From assembly GCA_017537025.1 (NCBI GenBank), contig JAFWCB010000005.1:434001-498000 (forward strand): a stretch of DNA of 64,000 nt, given 5' to 3'. The stretch comes from Sediminibacterium sp. Lineage in GTDB: Bacteria; Bacteroidota; Bacteroidia; Chitinophagales; Chitinophagaceae. Positions 52,923 through 61,663 of the stretch are shown piece by piece; positions within the stretch are counted from its first letter, which is position 1, and every line of letters begins with the position of its first letter. The notes under the pieces are model-generated. The model searched no databases. It worked only from the letters and a program-made list of their open reading frames with translations, and had not been told where the DNA came from. The position numbers and the translations under genes are program-made.

Positions 52923-54292
52923 TTATTTCGCTCCTTCCACATTTGATTAAATGTTTTGGAAGAAAAATGAAGTTCGTCTCTGTGTACCGTCCACCCCTTA
53001 AAAATTTTATTGACTACCCAGCTTTTCATTTTACCATTTCCTGCATTCATCAGCATTCTACTCAAACTAGCTGCTTTCCAAGCTTTCCAAGCAACACGTT
53101 CAGCTATATTGCTTTCACCCGTAACAACAGCTTCTCTCCTATTCTCCAGTAATAACTCATGTAAATTGATCCTAACCGGACAAACCTCCGTGCAATTACC
53201 ACAGAGAGAAGAAGCATAACTAAGGTGTTTATACTCATCTAATCCTTGTAAATGAGGTGTAATTACTTTTCCAATAGGACCACTATATGTGGTTTCATAA
53301 GCATGACCACCAATATTTTTATAAACCGGACAAGCATTCAGGCAGGCTCCGCAGCGTATACAATAAAGGGCTTCACGTGCCTTTTTATTTGCGAGTAAAT
53401 TGGTTCTGCCATTATCCAATAAAATAACGATCATTTCTTCAGGCCCATCTTTTTCTCCGGCCTGTTTGGGTCCAGCAACTATGGTATTATATACTGTTAC
53501 TTTTTGTCCGGTTCCGAAAGTAGAAAGCAATGGCCAAAATACAGGTAAATCGTGAATGGATGGAATTACTTTCTCTATTCCAACTACTACAATATGTGTT
53601 TTTGGCCAAGCACAACTCAAGCGAGCATTACCCTCGTTTTCTGTTAAGGCAATGGCACCTATATCAGGTAAGATAAAATTAGCCCCAGTAACACCAACCT
53701 CTGCTTGAACATATTTTTCTCTTAGTTTTTTTCGTGCAACCAAAGTGAGCTCTTCCGGCGTTAAGCCTGGTGGCGTTCCTAACTTTTCTGCAAATAGCTT
53801 AGCAACATCCTCTTTGCTTTTATGCATAGCCGGTGTTACAATATGATACGGCGATTCACCATCTAGCTGTTGAATATATTCACCTAAATCTGTTTCTACA
53901 CTTTCTATTCCTTTCGACTCGAGATAATCATTTAAGTGTATCTCTTCGGTAACCATACTCTTACTCTTCACCAATGTTTTGCAGTTACGCTCTTTACATA
54001 TATTGCCAATATATTCTTGCGCTTCTTTAGCATCCGATGCCCACAGTACTTTAGCCCCCCGCTCAGTAATTTTTTTTTCAAAATCTTCCAGATAGGTATC
54101 TAAGTTCTCAATTGCCTCCCATTTACGATTCTTAGCCCATTCCCGCGTTTGCATGATATTGGCAAACTGCTTTTTACCAACAGGTACTACCGCATTGTAT
54201 TTACCAATATTAAAATTGATTTTACGTCGATGATCTAAATCGGCGGCCTTGATGGTACTCTTTGCAATAAAGGAAGCGGCAGTATTACTCAT
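52919..54292 (-). CDS. lutB: LutB-like lactate utilisation iron-sulfur protein
   Basis: 457-residue protein: an N-terminal LUD domain (about 65-290, with KTLVKSKSMVTEEIHLNDYLE, ANFILPDIGAIALTENEGNARLS and HIVVVGIEKVIPSIHDL) followed by two 4Fe-4S motifs (CIRCGACLNACPVY and CGNCTEVCPV) and a C-terminal DUF3390-like part. In Bacillus the LutABC complex oxidises L-lactate. LutA and LutC are not adjacent here; the upstream gene encodes a DUF3109 cysteine-rich protein. Start ATG, 1 bp after the DUF3109 stop. Confidence 0.87.
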   Translation of the reverse strand: MSNTAASFIAKSTIKAADLDHRRKINFNIGKYNAVVPVGKKQFANIMQTREWAKNRKWEAIENLDTYLEDFEKKITERGAKVLWASDAKEAQEYIGNICKERNCKTLVKSKSMVTEEIHLNDYLESKGIESVETDLGEYIQQLDGESPYHIVTPAMHKSKEDVAKLFAEKLGTPPGLTPEELTLVARKKLREKYVQAEVGVTGANFILPDIGAIALTENEGNARLSCAWPKTHIVVVGIEKVIPSIHDLPVFWPLLSTFGTGQKVTVYNTIVAGPKQAGEKDGPEEMIVILLDNGRTNLLANKKAREALYCIRCGACLNACPVYKNIGGHAYETTYSGPIGKVITPHLQGLDEYKHLSYASSLCGNCTEVCPVRINLHELLLENRREAVVTGESNIAERVAWKAWKAASLSRMLMNAGNGKMKSWVVNKIFKGWTVHRDELHFSSKTFNQMWKERNK

Positions 54293-54293
54293 T

Positions 54294-54878
54294 TTAATTA
54301 TCGTTCAGTTTTTGTGCGGCAGTTTCCAGTGCCGCATAAAATTCTTCTCCGTATTTTCTAATCAACGCATCTTTCAAGAAAACATATACCGGAACTTTCA
54401 ATTTCTCTCCTAAACTACATGCTGCTTTACATAGATCTTCTCTGGGTTCGTAGTTTACATATTCCACATCGGGATCTCGTTTACTTCTTTTTGTTTTGAT
54501 AGGAAATAGATGGCAACTCAACGGTTTCTTCCAATCAAGTTTACCATCATTATAGGCCTCTTCAATACCACATTTTATAACCCCCTTCTTATCCTTATAT
54601 CCATAAGCGCAGATGGCGCCATCAATAGTTGGTGTAACCCAACCAAATTCCTTATCATAGATATACTTGCCTACACGTTCCACTTCTTTAATACCTTCCG
54701 GCGTCATATAAGGCTTGATCTGTTCATAGTATTGATTGAGTTTTTCTAATTCCCACTTTTCCATGGGAGCTCCTGCATCACCATCTTCACAGCATCCTCC
54801 CTTACATTTACTAAGGTCACAAACAAATTGCTCCTGAACCACTTCATCGCTTATCAAAACCTGATCAATAACTATCAT
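54294..54878 (-). CDS. DUF3109 cysteine-rich protein
   Basis: 194-residue protein of DUF3109: CDLSKCKGGCCEDGDAGAPME near the start, YGWVTPTIDGAICAYG in the middle (here FGWVTPTIDGAICAYGYKDKKGVIKCGIE), KPLSCHLFPIK and LCKAACSLGEKLKVPVYVFLKDALIRKYGEEFY. The eight-cysteine pattern resembles YkgJ/CxxCxxCC-type metal proteins, so an iron-sulfur or zinc site is likely. It is coupled to the lutB-like gene, which may need help with cluster assembly (inference). Start ATG. Confidence 0.83.
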   Translation of the reverse strand: MIVIDQVLISDEVVQEQFVCDLSKCKGGCCEDGDAGAPMEKWELEKLNQYYEQIKPYMTPEGIKEVERVGKYIYDKEFGWVTPTIDGAICAYGYKDKKGVIKCGIEEAYNDGKLDWKKPLSCHLFPIKTKRSKRDPDVEYVNYEPREDLCKAACSLGEKLKVPVYVFLKDALIRKYGEEFYAALETAAQKLNDN

Positions 54879-54912
54879 GATACGAAATTAAAAAATAATA
54901 ACAAACATGCGA

Positions 54913-55530
54913 TCAGTTCTTCCATTTAAAACTATTGATCAAATGCTTCACATCAGCGATCAAAAATTTATTGACGATACCCAAGGAATCGGCATTAGGG
55001 GTAGCATCAAAATATAATGCACCTCGTAAAAAATGATGACTAGAGTCGGTTAAAAAAAACTGATTTGCTGTAGCAACATCTCCACCAACCGTAAAGAAAA
55101 TACCCGATACGGTATTTTTGGGATGCATTAATGAATCGCTTATAGAATAGGCTTTAACCGTATGTTTACCGGTTAGCGTAAAAGCATGTTTTATAAGCGT
55201 ATCAAAATTATTCTTTTTCAAATCTTTATAGCTAATATAAATGCGTCCATTAAACTGGGGGAAATTAATATTGATCCACCATGGATTCTCATTTGTTTCT
55301 CCAAAAAAAATACTGTCTTTCGCTACAGAAGCATACACCGGATACTCAAAAGCATAGGGATAACCCGGTTGATCGAAGATTTGATATTTTTTTTCGGGAA
55401 AAGAAATAGCGTAATAACCCGTTGGTTTAGGGGTGAAAGGGCTATTGCAGGAAGATAGACAATAGCCGATAGACAATAGACCGTAGACAATAGACCTTAC
55501 ACTACTCACTATCCACTTCACACTATTCAC
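54913..55530 (-). CDS. gldD: gliding motility lipoprotein GldD
   Basis: 205-residue lipoprotein. After a signal peptide the lipobox LSSC places the lipidated Cys at 28. The mature part has YAISFPEKKYQIFDQPGYPYAFEYPVYA, PWWININFPQFNGRIYISYK and a late HFLRGALYF, matching GldD. GldD is needed for gliding in Flavobacterium. The start is GTG, overlapping the gldE stop (GTGA), with a strong AGGAGG 4 bases upstream. Residues 2-27 are encoded by short tandem repeats (55454-55531), an odd origin for a signal peptide. Confidence 0.88.
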   Translation of the reverse strand: MNSVKWIVSSVRSIVYGLLSIGYCLSSCNSPFTPKPTGYYAISFPEKKYQIFDQPGYPYAFEYPVYASVAKDSIFFGETNENPWWININFPQFNGRIYISYKDLKKNNFDTLIKHAFTLTGKHTVKAYSISDSLMHPKNTVSGIFFTVGGDVATANQFFLTDSSHHFLRGALYFDATPNADSLGIVNKFLIADVKHLINSFKWKN

Positions 55531-55531
55531 T
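55454..55531 (-). repeat. short tandem repeats encoding the GldD signal peptide
   Basis: Two repeat blocks on the plus strand. The first is three 14-15-bp copies: GATAGACAATAGCC (55454-55467), GATAGACAATAGACC (55468-55482), GTAGACAATAGACC (55483-55496). The second is an imperfect CACTATtCACT/CACTATCCACTT series (about 55501-55531). Read on the minus strand they give in-frame Ser/Ile/Val/Tyr/Gly/Leu codons. Such motifs look like intergenic low-complexity repeats captured into the gene. Confidence 0.75.
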
Positions 55532-56867
55532 CTCCCTCCTGCTTTATGGTGATCTTAATTTTTTGAATTCTATTTTTTTCAACCTCTAAAACAGTAAAAT
55601 CAAATCCTTGCCATGCCACCACCCTGCCTGCCTGTGGAATCTCGCCGGCAATTTCTAAAACCAATCCTGCTAATGAATCACTTTCTCCGCGGGCATTATC
55701 AAATGTATCTACCAATAACCCCATAATTTTACATACGTCATTGATCATCATTTTACCTTCGAAAATAAAATTGTAATCATCCACCTTTTTATAGTTAGTC
55801 TCTTCGTCATCAAACTCATCTTTGATTTCGCCAATTACTTCTTCCAAAATATCTTCTAATGTAACGATACCGCTAGTGCCTCCGAATTCATCTACTACTA
55901 CGGCAAAATGTATTCGCTTTTGTTGAAATTCAGATAATAAATCCTCTATCAATTTCTGTTCATGTACAAAATAAGGCGCTCTCAATAAGCTTTGCCAATT
56001 AAAGTCGGGCGGTTCATTTAAGAAGGGGAGAAGATCTTTTGTATGAATCATGCCAACTACCGTATCAATCTCATCTTTATATACCGGTAAGCGGCTATAA
56101 TTCAACTCTCGTACGCGTAGTAGCAGATTTTCAAAGCTAGTATCATCACTAATAGCATGCACATCTATTCTTGTTTTCATCACTTGCTTAACGGTGATAT
56201 TACCAAACTTAATAATGCCTTTTAAAATATTTTTTTCATTTTCAGAGGCCGTATTATCGGTAGTAAGATCAATCGCATGATCAAGCTCTTCCAGAGAATA
56301 ACTATTTCCCATTTTATCGGATAATTTTCTTTCAATTACATCCGAATATTTTACTAGCCATTTAGCTAAGCCCGATGTAGTATAGGTTATTGCTTGTACA
56401 ATACCGCCAAAATCTTTAGCGAAGCGAATATTATTTTGTGTAGCTAGCACCTTAGGCATTACTTCGCCAAACAATACTAATACGAAGGAAACGGCTATTA
56501 CTTTAATTACAAATTCAAGCCAAACGGCATTAAACTGTTCGAAGTTGAACAAGTCGTCGATTAATAAATTCGAAATAATAATAATCGAAATATTGATAAA
56601 ACTATTGGCTATTAATAAAGAGGCCAGTAATGTTTTGGGCTCTTCCAATAAATCAACAATACGTTGAAAAGGCGCTTGTTGTTTTGCCCGGAGTATATTA
56701 ATGTCTTTGTAAGTCAAAGAAAATAAAGCTACTTCCGATCCAGATAAAACGAAGGAAAAGAAAAGCAATAAACAAAGAATCAATACAAGAACAGTAGCTC
56801 CCTGTGCCTGTATGGCCGAGAGTATGGGTGCCGTTAAAAGAAAATGAAGTACCGAGTGATAATCCAA
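55527..56867 (-). CDS. gldE: gliding motility-associated protein GldE (CNNM/CorC family)
   Basis: 446-residue membrane protein: a DUF21/CNNM domain (about 25-200) with LSGSEVALFSLTYKD and helices, a CBS pair (about 220-345: VKQVMKTRIDVHAI, LPVYKDEIDTVVGMIHTKDLLPFL, VVDEFGGTSGIVTLEDILEEVIGEI) and a CorC/HlyC C-terminal domain (about 360-440). GldE, with gldD next to it, is the known pair of the Bacteroidota cluster mutY-ssb-gldE-gldD. CNNM relatives move divalent cations; GldE's precise role is unclear. The start is TTG, as no ATG lies near. Confidence 0.9.
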   Translation of the reverse strand: MDYHSVLHFLLTAPILSAIQAQGATVLVLILCLLLFFSFVLSGSEVALFSLTYKDINILRAKQQAPFQRIVDLLEEPKTLLASLLIANSFINISIIIISNLLIDDLFNFEQFNAVWLEFVIKVIAVSFVLVLFGEVMPKVLATQNNIRFAKDFGGIVQAITYTTSGLAKWLVKYSDVIERKLSDKMGNSYSLEELDHAIDLTTDNTASENEKNILKGIIKFGNITVKQVMKTRIDVHAISDDTSFENLLLRVRELNYSRLPVYKDEIDTVVGMIHTKDLLPFLNEPPDFNWQSLLRAPYFVHEQKLIEDLLSEFQQKRIHFAVVVDEFGGTSGIVTLEDILEEVIGEIKDEFDDEETNYKKVDDYNFIFEGKMMINDVCKIMGLLVDTFDNARGESDSLAGLVLEIAGEIPQAGRVVAWQGFDFTVLEVEKNRIQKIKITIKQEGE

Positions 56868-56906
56868 AATAGGGTTATTTGTTTAAACAAAAATATTGAT
56901 TTAGCA

Positions 56907-57335
56907 TCAAAAAGGAAGGGGTTCCCCTGAATCCGCTATAGGAGGGGTATCATCCCTAAATCCTTCCATATGATCCCCTATACCGTGTAAACCGGTTCCA
57001 TCGGCTCGCTTATCCAGCATAATTAAATTGTCGCCTACTATTTCTGTGGCAAATTTTTTATTACCCTCTTTATCTTCCCAGCTTCTGGTTCTCAATCTTC
57101 CCTCTACATATATTAAACTTCCCTTATGCAAGTATTTTTGGGAGAGTTCTGCTAAGCCGCGCCATAATACTACGGTATGCCATTCTGTTTGAGAAACGAG
57201 TTTCCCTGTTCTGTCTTTATACGTTTCCGTAGTTGCCAGAGGAAATTTAGCAACAGCAATATTACCTTCTAATTGTTGAACATCGGGGTCTTTACCGAGG
57301 TTGCCGATTAACATAACCCTATTAACGCCACGCAT
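56907..57335 (-). CDS. ssb: single-stranded DNA-binding protein
   Basis: 142-residue SSB: MRGVNRVMLIGNLGKDPDVQ begins the OB fold, followed by TEWHTVVLWRGLAELSQKYLHKGSLIYVEGRLRTRSWED. The C-terminal tip EPLPF corresponds to the acidic DDIPF-type peptide that recruits repair partners. It coats single-stranded DNA in replication and repair. It lies 9 bp after mutY and 39 bp before gldE. Start ATG. Confidence 0.95.
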   Translation of the reverse strand: MRGVNRVMLIGNLGKDPDVQQLEGNIAVAKFPLATTETYKDRTGKLVSQTEWHTVVLWRGLAELSQKYLHKGSLIYVEGRLRTRSWEDKEGNKKFATEIVGDNLIMLDKRADGTGLHGIGDHMEGFRDDTPPIADSGEPLPF

Positions 57336-57344
57336 AATGAAAGT

Positions 57345-58445
57345 TTATGTATTTCTTAAAGTTAGTTTTTTTTCGGCTAAGAAAGAAGTAATAAATCGCG
57401 GGAATGCCAGTTTATCGATTTTTTTAGCAGAATGCCAACAATCGGCGGGTAAGCTTTGGGGTATTTCGTCGATATGGGCTTCTATGAAAACACCATGAAT
57501 TAATTGATGTGTAAGTTGCTGTTTTCGCTCAGCAGAAATAAATTTTATTACCGGTTTTTTTATAGCACATTCTTTTTCTAGCCATGTCGTGGCTTTTTTC
57601 TTGGTCCATGTAATGGACTGTTTCGACTCAAACAAATAAAATTCATGCAAGTGATGCCAAATATCTTTTCCCTGCCGTTGCTGGATAAATATTTTGTTCC
57701 CGCTATAAAGTATAAAATAATAAAACCACCTTTTTGTTATCGCTACTTTTTTCTTTTTGAGTGGTAGCTCATTTACTTTTTGCTGCTGAAAGGCAGCACA
57801 TCCTTTTTGCAGAGGGCAGCCCAAGCAGTTGGGGGATAAGGGTTTGCAAACCGTAGCCCCAAAGTCCATAATCGCCTGGTTGTAGATATGTGGAGCATCC
57901 CGATCCAATAAAATCTCTGCTGATGCCTGGAAAAATTTTTTCCCTTCCGTACTATCAGCTGCCAATCTAATACCGAAATATCGGGCAATAACCCGAATCA
58001 CATTACCATCCAAAACAGCATGTGGCAACTGATATGCAAACGAAGCGATGGCTGCTGCCGTATAAGGCCCAACACCTTTTAAGGACAATATATCTTTATA
58101 ACTTTTGGGAAACACGCCAGCTTTCTCAAAGCTGATAAACCGGGCAGTGGCTAATAAATTTCGGCATCTGCTATAGTACCCTAAACCCTCCCATAATTTA
58201 AAAACAGCCTCATCATTAGCAAGTGCCAAATCATGTATGGTAGGATATTTTTTTATAAAGCGCTCGTAGTATGCGAGTCCTTGTTCAACCCTTGTTTGTT
58301 GCAAGATCACCTCACTTAACCAAATTTTATAGGGTTCTTTTTCTCCTTTCCATGGCATTTGACGCTTATTTTCCTTTTTATTCCAAGCCAAAAGACCCGC
58401 TTGAAATGGAGTAATTTGATTTTTATGAAGTGACGAATATGCCAT
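57345..58445 (-). CDS. mutY: A/G-specific adenine glycosylase
   Basis: About 366-residue HhH-GPD glycosylase that removes adenine mispaired with 8-oxoguanine. Catalytic Glu is in SEVILQQTRVEQG (near 43), LSLKGVGPYTAAAIASFAY is the helix-hairpin-helix, with catalytic Asp in AVLDGNVIRV. The iron-sulfur loop is C-x6-C-x2-C-x5-C (CKPLSPNCLGCPLQKGC). A C-terminal NUDIX-like domain follows. I prefer ATG at 58445; a TTG seven codons upstream is also open. It begins the gldE/gldD cluster. Confidence 0.93.
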   Translation of the reverse strand: MAYSSLHKNQITPFQAGLLAWNKKENKRQMPWKGEKEPYKIWLSEVILQQTRVEQGLAYYERFIKKYPTIHDLALANDEAVFKLWEGLGYYSRCRNLLATARFISFEKAGVFPKSYKDILSLKGVGPYTAAAIASFAYQLPHAVLDGNVIRVIARYFGIRLAADSTEGKKFFQASAEILLDRDAPHIYNQAIMDFGATVCKPLSPNCLGCPLQKGCAAFQQQKVNELPLKKKKVAITKRWFYYFILYSGNKIFIQQRQGKDIWHHLHEFYLFESKQSITWTKKKATTWLEKECAIKKPVIKFISAERKQQLTHQLIHGVFIEAHIDEIPQSLPADCWHSAKKIDKLAFPRFITSFLAEKKLTLRNT

Positions 58446-58599
58446 GGCGTATAAATATATAATCAAATTTACAATCGTAACTTATTGACTCATTAGGCGA
58501 AACAGGCAAAAAAAAGGATAAATTCCTGCCAACTTTCTTGGGTATTTCATAGTTTTTACTTTACTTTAAGATGTAATATGTTTCTACAAAAAAATTAAG

Positions 58600-58884
58600 A
58601 TGAGGAAATCTGATCTCATAAATAACATTTCTGATAAAACAGGCATTCCAAAAGTAGATGTTTTGGTTACGCTTGAAACCATGTTTAAAGAGGTTAAAGA
58701 TAGTCTCTCACAGGGTCAAAACATTTATATACGCGGCTTTGGTAGCTTTATTACAAAAAAGCGCGCTGCTAAGATTGGTAGAAATATTAAGAAAAATGTA
58801 GCCGTAGAAATTCCGGAGCATTATATTCCAGCATTCAAGCCTGCTAAAGAATTTATAGGCGAAGTGAAAAGCAAGCGCAAGTAA
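58600..58884 (+). CDS. HU family DNA-binding protein
   Basis: 94-residue nucleoid protein: RKSDLINNISDKTGIPKVDVLVTLETM forms the helical body, GQNIYIRGFGSFITKKRAAKIGRNIKK the DNA-binding beta arm, and PAFKPAKEFIGEVK the end. Dimers bend DNA. It is divergent from mutY over about 154 bp and followed after about 30 bp by the TPR gene, which may be co-transcribed. Start ATG after an A-rich leader. Confidence 0.93.
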   Translation: MRKSDLINNISDKTGIPKVDVLVTLETMFKEVKDSLSQGQNIYIRGFGSFITKKRAAKIGRNIKKNVAVEIPEHYIPAFKPAKEFIGEVKSKRK

Positions 58885-58913
58885 AGTTACCTTTGCGCCA
58901 AATCAGGCACTTC

Positions 58914-59777
58914 GTGAAAAAACAAGCATATATACTTATTGGGGCTGCTATTATTTCGGTAATCGGTTTATATACGATGGGCTCTACCGTTCCCCCTGCC
59001 AAACTTAAAAAAGCTACCATTTCTGCCGACGAACATGCGGATCATGAGCATAAATCTGGAAATATTGATTTCAAAGATATCCTTACAGCGGCTAAACGCG
59101 GTATTACCAATGATCAAAATGCCAGATTAAACGCATTAGAAAATGCCGTAATACGAGGGGACGTGAAAGATCAACAACTCCATATTTATCATCAATTAGC
59201 TCGATTTTGGCTCGATTCAGCCCAAGTTTTTGAACCTTACGCTTATTATACAGGAGAAGCAGCAAAGTTGGAAAATTCTGAAAAAAGCCTCACCTTTGCC
59301 GCCCGCTTGTTTGCAGAGCGACTTATGGTGGTAGATGAGCCTGCCATGCAAAGTTGGTTGGCAAGCAACGGAAAAGTTCTTTTTGAAAAGGCATTACAGC
59401 TTAACCCGAACAACGATTCTAACAGAATTGGTTTGGGTGCTTGTTATATTTTCGGAAATATCAGCAATAATCCCATGGAAGGAATTTTGCCTATTCGGGC
59501 TATTGTTGATAAGGATCCCGGTAATATTTATGCCCAGATGATTTTAGGTTTAGGGGGTAAGAAAAGTGGACAATACGACAAAGCCATTGAAAGATTTATG
59601 GCAGTATTGCGCAAAGAACCCGCTAATATCGAAGCTATTTTTCATGTAGCTGAGTGCTATGATTTAAAAGGCGATAAGGATAATGCTATCCAGTATTATG
59701 AAAATGCGAAGAAACTCGTAGCCATACCGGAAGCAAAAAAAGAACTGGAAAAACGGATTGAAGAATTGAAAAAATAA
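58914..59777 (+). CDS. tetratricopeptide-repeat protein with membrane anchor
   Basis: About 287 residues: a signal anchor (KKQAYILIGAAIISVIGLY), a His/Asp-rich stretch (SADEHADHEHKSG), then helical repeats, with clear TPR units near the C-terminus (AQMILGLGGKKSGQYDKAIERFMAVLRKEP, AIFHVAECYDLKGDKDNAIQYYENAKKL). Such proteins organise complexes; partner unknown. I choose the GTG at 58914 rather than a TTG seven codons upstream because MKKQAYIL makes a normal signal anchor. Confidence 0.8.
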   Translation: MKKQAYILIGAAIISVIGLYTMGSTVPPAKLKKATISADEHADHEHKSGNIDFKDILTAAKRGITNDQNARLNALENAVIRGDVKDQQLHIYHQLARFWLDSAQVFEPYAYYTGEAAKLENSEKSLTFAARLFAERLMVVDEPAMQSWLASNGKVLFEKALQLNPNNDSNRIGLGACYIFGNISNNPMEGILPIRAIVDKDPGNIYAQMILGLGGKKSGQYDKAIERFMAVLRKEPANIEAIFHVAECYDLKGDKDNAIQYYENAKKLVAIPEAKKELEKRIEELKK

Positions 59778-59806
59778 TTATTGTTTAACTATTTAAATGT
59801 TTGAAA

Positions 59807-59902
59807 ATGCCTTGTGGTAAAAAGAGAAAGCGTCATAAGATCGCAACACACAAAAGAAAAAAACGATTAAGAAAAAATCGTCATAAGAAAAAGAATAAAT
59901 AG
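59807..59902 (+). CDS. 31-residue basic AURKAIP1/COX24 (mS38-like) ribosome-associated protein
   Basis: Short frame ATG CCT TGT GGT AAA ... TAG giving a 31-residue peptide that begins MPCGKKRKRHKIATHKRKKR and continues LRKNRHKKKNK. More than half the residues are Lys/Arg. The pattern KRKRHKIATHKRKKRLRKNR is that of the small Bacteroidota AURKAIP1/COX24-domain proteins, related to mitoribosomal mS38 and to bS22-like peptides that sit in the small ribosomal subunit. It lies 29 bp after the TPR gene and ends before an inverted repeat. Confidence 0.8.
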   Translation: MPCGKKRKRHKIATHKRKKRLRKNRHKKKNK

Positions 59903-59919
59903 TTCTTATACCTTATAGA

Positions 59920-59952
59920 ATAAATGCATTGTACGAAGTGCAATGCATTTAT
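59920..59952 (+). terminator. perfect inverted repeat after COX24-like gene, probable terminator
   Basis: ATAAATGCATTG (59920-59931) and CAATGCATTTAT (59941-59952) form a perfect 12-bp stem with a 9-base loop, 18 bp after the stop. The tail (CATTTATCC) has no strong T run, so it may end transcription weakly, protect the 3' end of the transcript, or both. Confidence 0.6.
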
Positions 59953-60047
59953 CATTTATCCTGTTTACTATTGCTGTATTCCTTATTGCAACTTTACAAC
60001 TCCTTCCCCTCCTCTCAGCAATTCGGTAAAAGTAATCAGGTGCTATT

Positions 60048-60059
60048 CCGCCATGGCGG
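60048..60059. promoter_or_regulatory. GC-rich 12-bp palindrome in the RNase G leader
   Basis: CCGCCATGGCGG is a perfect palindrome 27 bp before the GTG start of rng in otherwise AT-rich DNA. As RNA it can only form a tight hairpin if it opens a loop; as DNA it could bind a dimeric regulator. RNase E is known to act on its own leader in E. coli, so a leader element is conceivable, but this is speculation. Confidence 0.3.
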
Positions 60060-60086
60060 TAATAGTGTATTATTAAAGTTGCTATT

Positions 60087-61637
60087 GTGAACAAAGAATT
60101 GATCATAAATGCCGCTCCAACCGGAGTGGAAATTGCTTTGCTAGAAGACAAAAAATTGGTTGAGCTGCATAATGAAAGCGCCGACGTCAATTTTGCTGTA
60201 GGCGATTTATATTTAGGCAAAGTAAAGAAATTGATACCGGGCTTAAATGCCGCTTTCGTAGATGTTGGTTTTGAGAAAGATGCTTTTTTGCATTATACCG
60301 ACCTGAGTCCCTATGCCCGCTCTATTATTAAATTCACGCAAATGGCGATGAATGACAAGGAGACTGGCGGTTTTGATTTTGCGAACTTTCAAACAGAACC
60401 GGAGATAATTAAAACCGGCAAAATCAATGAGGTGCTAAATGGGAAACCTAATGTATTGGTACAAATCCTTAAAGAACCTATTGCTGCGAAAGGACCCCGA
60501 TTGAGCTGTGAAATATCATTACCGGGGCGCTTTGTAGTTGTTACTCCATTTAATGAGATTGTTGCTGTTTCAAAAAAAATACATTCAGCAGAAGAAAGAA
60601 AAAGACTTCAAAAAATTGTGGAAGCGATACGCCCAAAGAATTTTGGTATTATTGTTCGCACTGCCGCAGAAGGAAAAAGTACGGCTGAATTGCATCAGGA
60701 TCTATTGGCTATTATTGAGAACTGGAATAGCATACATAAAAATTTAAAGGGAGCAACCGCACCGGTTCGAATATTGAGTGAAGAAAATAAAACTACCAGT
60801 ATTCTCCGAGATTTGTTAAGTGCCGACTTTAATAAAGTAGTTGTAAACGATCGCAACTTATTTACCGTTACACAAAGCTATATTCAACGTATTGCTCCGG
60901 ATAAAATGGATATTGTATCCTTTTATCAAAACGGATTACCGATTTTTGATCAGTATGGTATCACGAAGCAGGTTAAATCTGCTTTTGGTAAAACAGTTAA
61001 CTTACCAAGCGGTGCTTATTTAATTATTGAGCATACAGAAGCTTTACATGTAATTGATGTAAATAGTGGATATAAAAGCGTAAGCAATAATCAAGAAGAG
61101 AATGCCCTCGAAACGAATTTAGAAGCCGCAGAAGAAATTGCTCGCCAGCTACGCTTACGCGATATTGGGGGCATCATTGTGGTTGATTTTATAGACATGA
61201 AGCTCCCCGATAATAAGCGGAAAGTGCAGGAAGCTATGGAGAACTTTATGAAAACAGATAGAGCCCGTCATTCTGTTTTACCTATTTCAAAATTCGGATT
61301 ATTGCAAATAACACGCCAGCGTATGCGTCCTGAAGTAAGCATTAATACTTCAGAATCATGCCCTGTTTGCAACGGCACAGGTAAAATTTCCTCAACGCTG
61401 TTATTAGAGGATGAAATAGAAAAGCGTTTATTATACTTAACAACACATGCACACAAGAACCTTACCCTAATGGTGCACCCTATCGTTTACTCTCACCTTA
61501 CTAAAGGGCTTTTCAGTTCTATTGTAAAGCGATGGAAAAAGAGATTCAAAACAAAGATTACGGTAAAGCAAAATACAAATTATCATTTGATAGAATTCCG
61601 ATTCTTCAATGATCATGATGAAGAGATCAAGCTGTAG
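60087..61637 (+). CDS. rng: ribonuclease E/G family endoribonuclease
   Basis: 516-residue RNase G-type enzyme: an N-terminal S1 region (VGDLYLGKVKKLIPGLNAAFVDVGFEKDAFLH), catalytic Asp in ALHVIDVNSGYKSV and VVDFIDMK, and the Zn-link cysteines CPVCNGTG (near 428). It matures rRNA and starts mRNA decay. The long C-terminal scaffold of RNase E is missing, as usual for RNase G. The start is GTG (MNKELIINAAPTGVEIAL). It ends at a strong terminator. Confidence 0.93.
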   Translation: MNKELIINAAPTGVEIALLEDKKLVELHNESADVNFAVGDLYLGKVKKLIPGLNAAFVDVGFEKDAFLHYTDLSPYARSIIKFTQMAMNDKETGGFDFANFQTEPEIIKTGKINEVLNGKPNVLVQILKEPIAAKGPRLSCEISLPGRFVVVTPFNEIVAVSKKIHSAEERKRLQKIVEAIRPKNFGIIVRTAAEGKSTAELHQDLLAIIENWNSIHKNLKGATAPVRILSEENKTTSILRDLLSADFNKVVVNDRNLFTVTQSYIQRIAPDKMDIVSFYQNGLPIFDQYGITKQVKSAFGKTVNLPSGAYLIIEHTEALHVIDVNSGYKSVSNNQEENALETNLEAAEEIARQLRLRDIGGIIVVDFIDMKLPDNKRKVQEAMENFMKTDRARHSVLPISKFGLLQITRQRMRPEVSINTSESCPVCNGTGKISSTLLLEDEIEKRLLYLTTHAHKNLTLMVHPIVYSHLTKGLFSSIVKRWKKRFKTKITVKQNTNYHLIEFRFFNDHDEEIKL

Positions 61638-61663
61638 ATAAGTATTTTCTTGATCTATACTAT

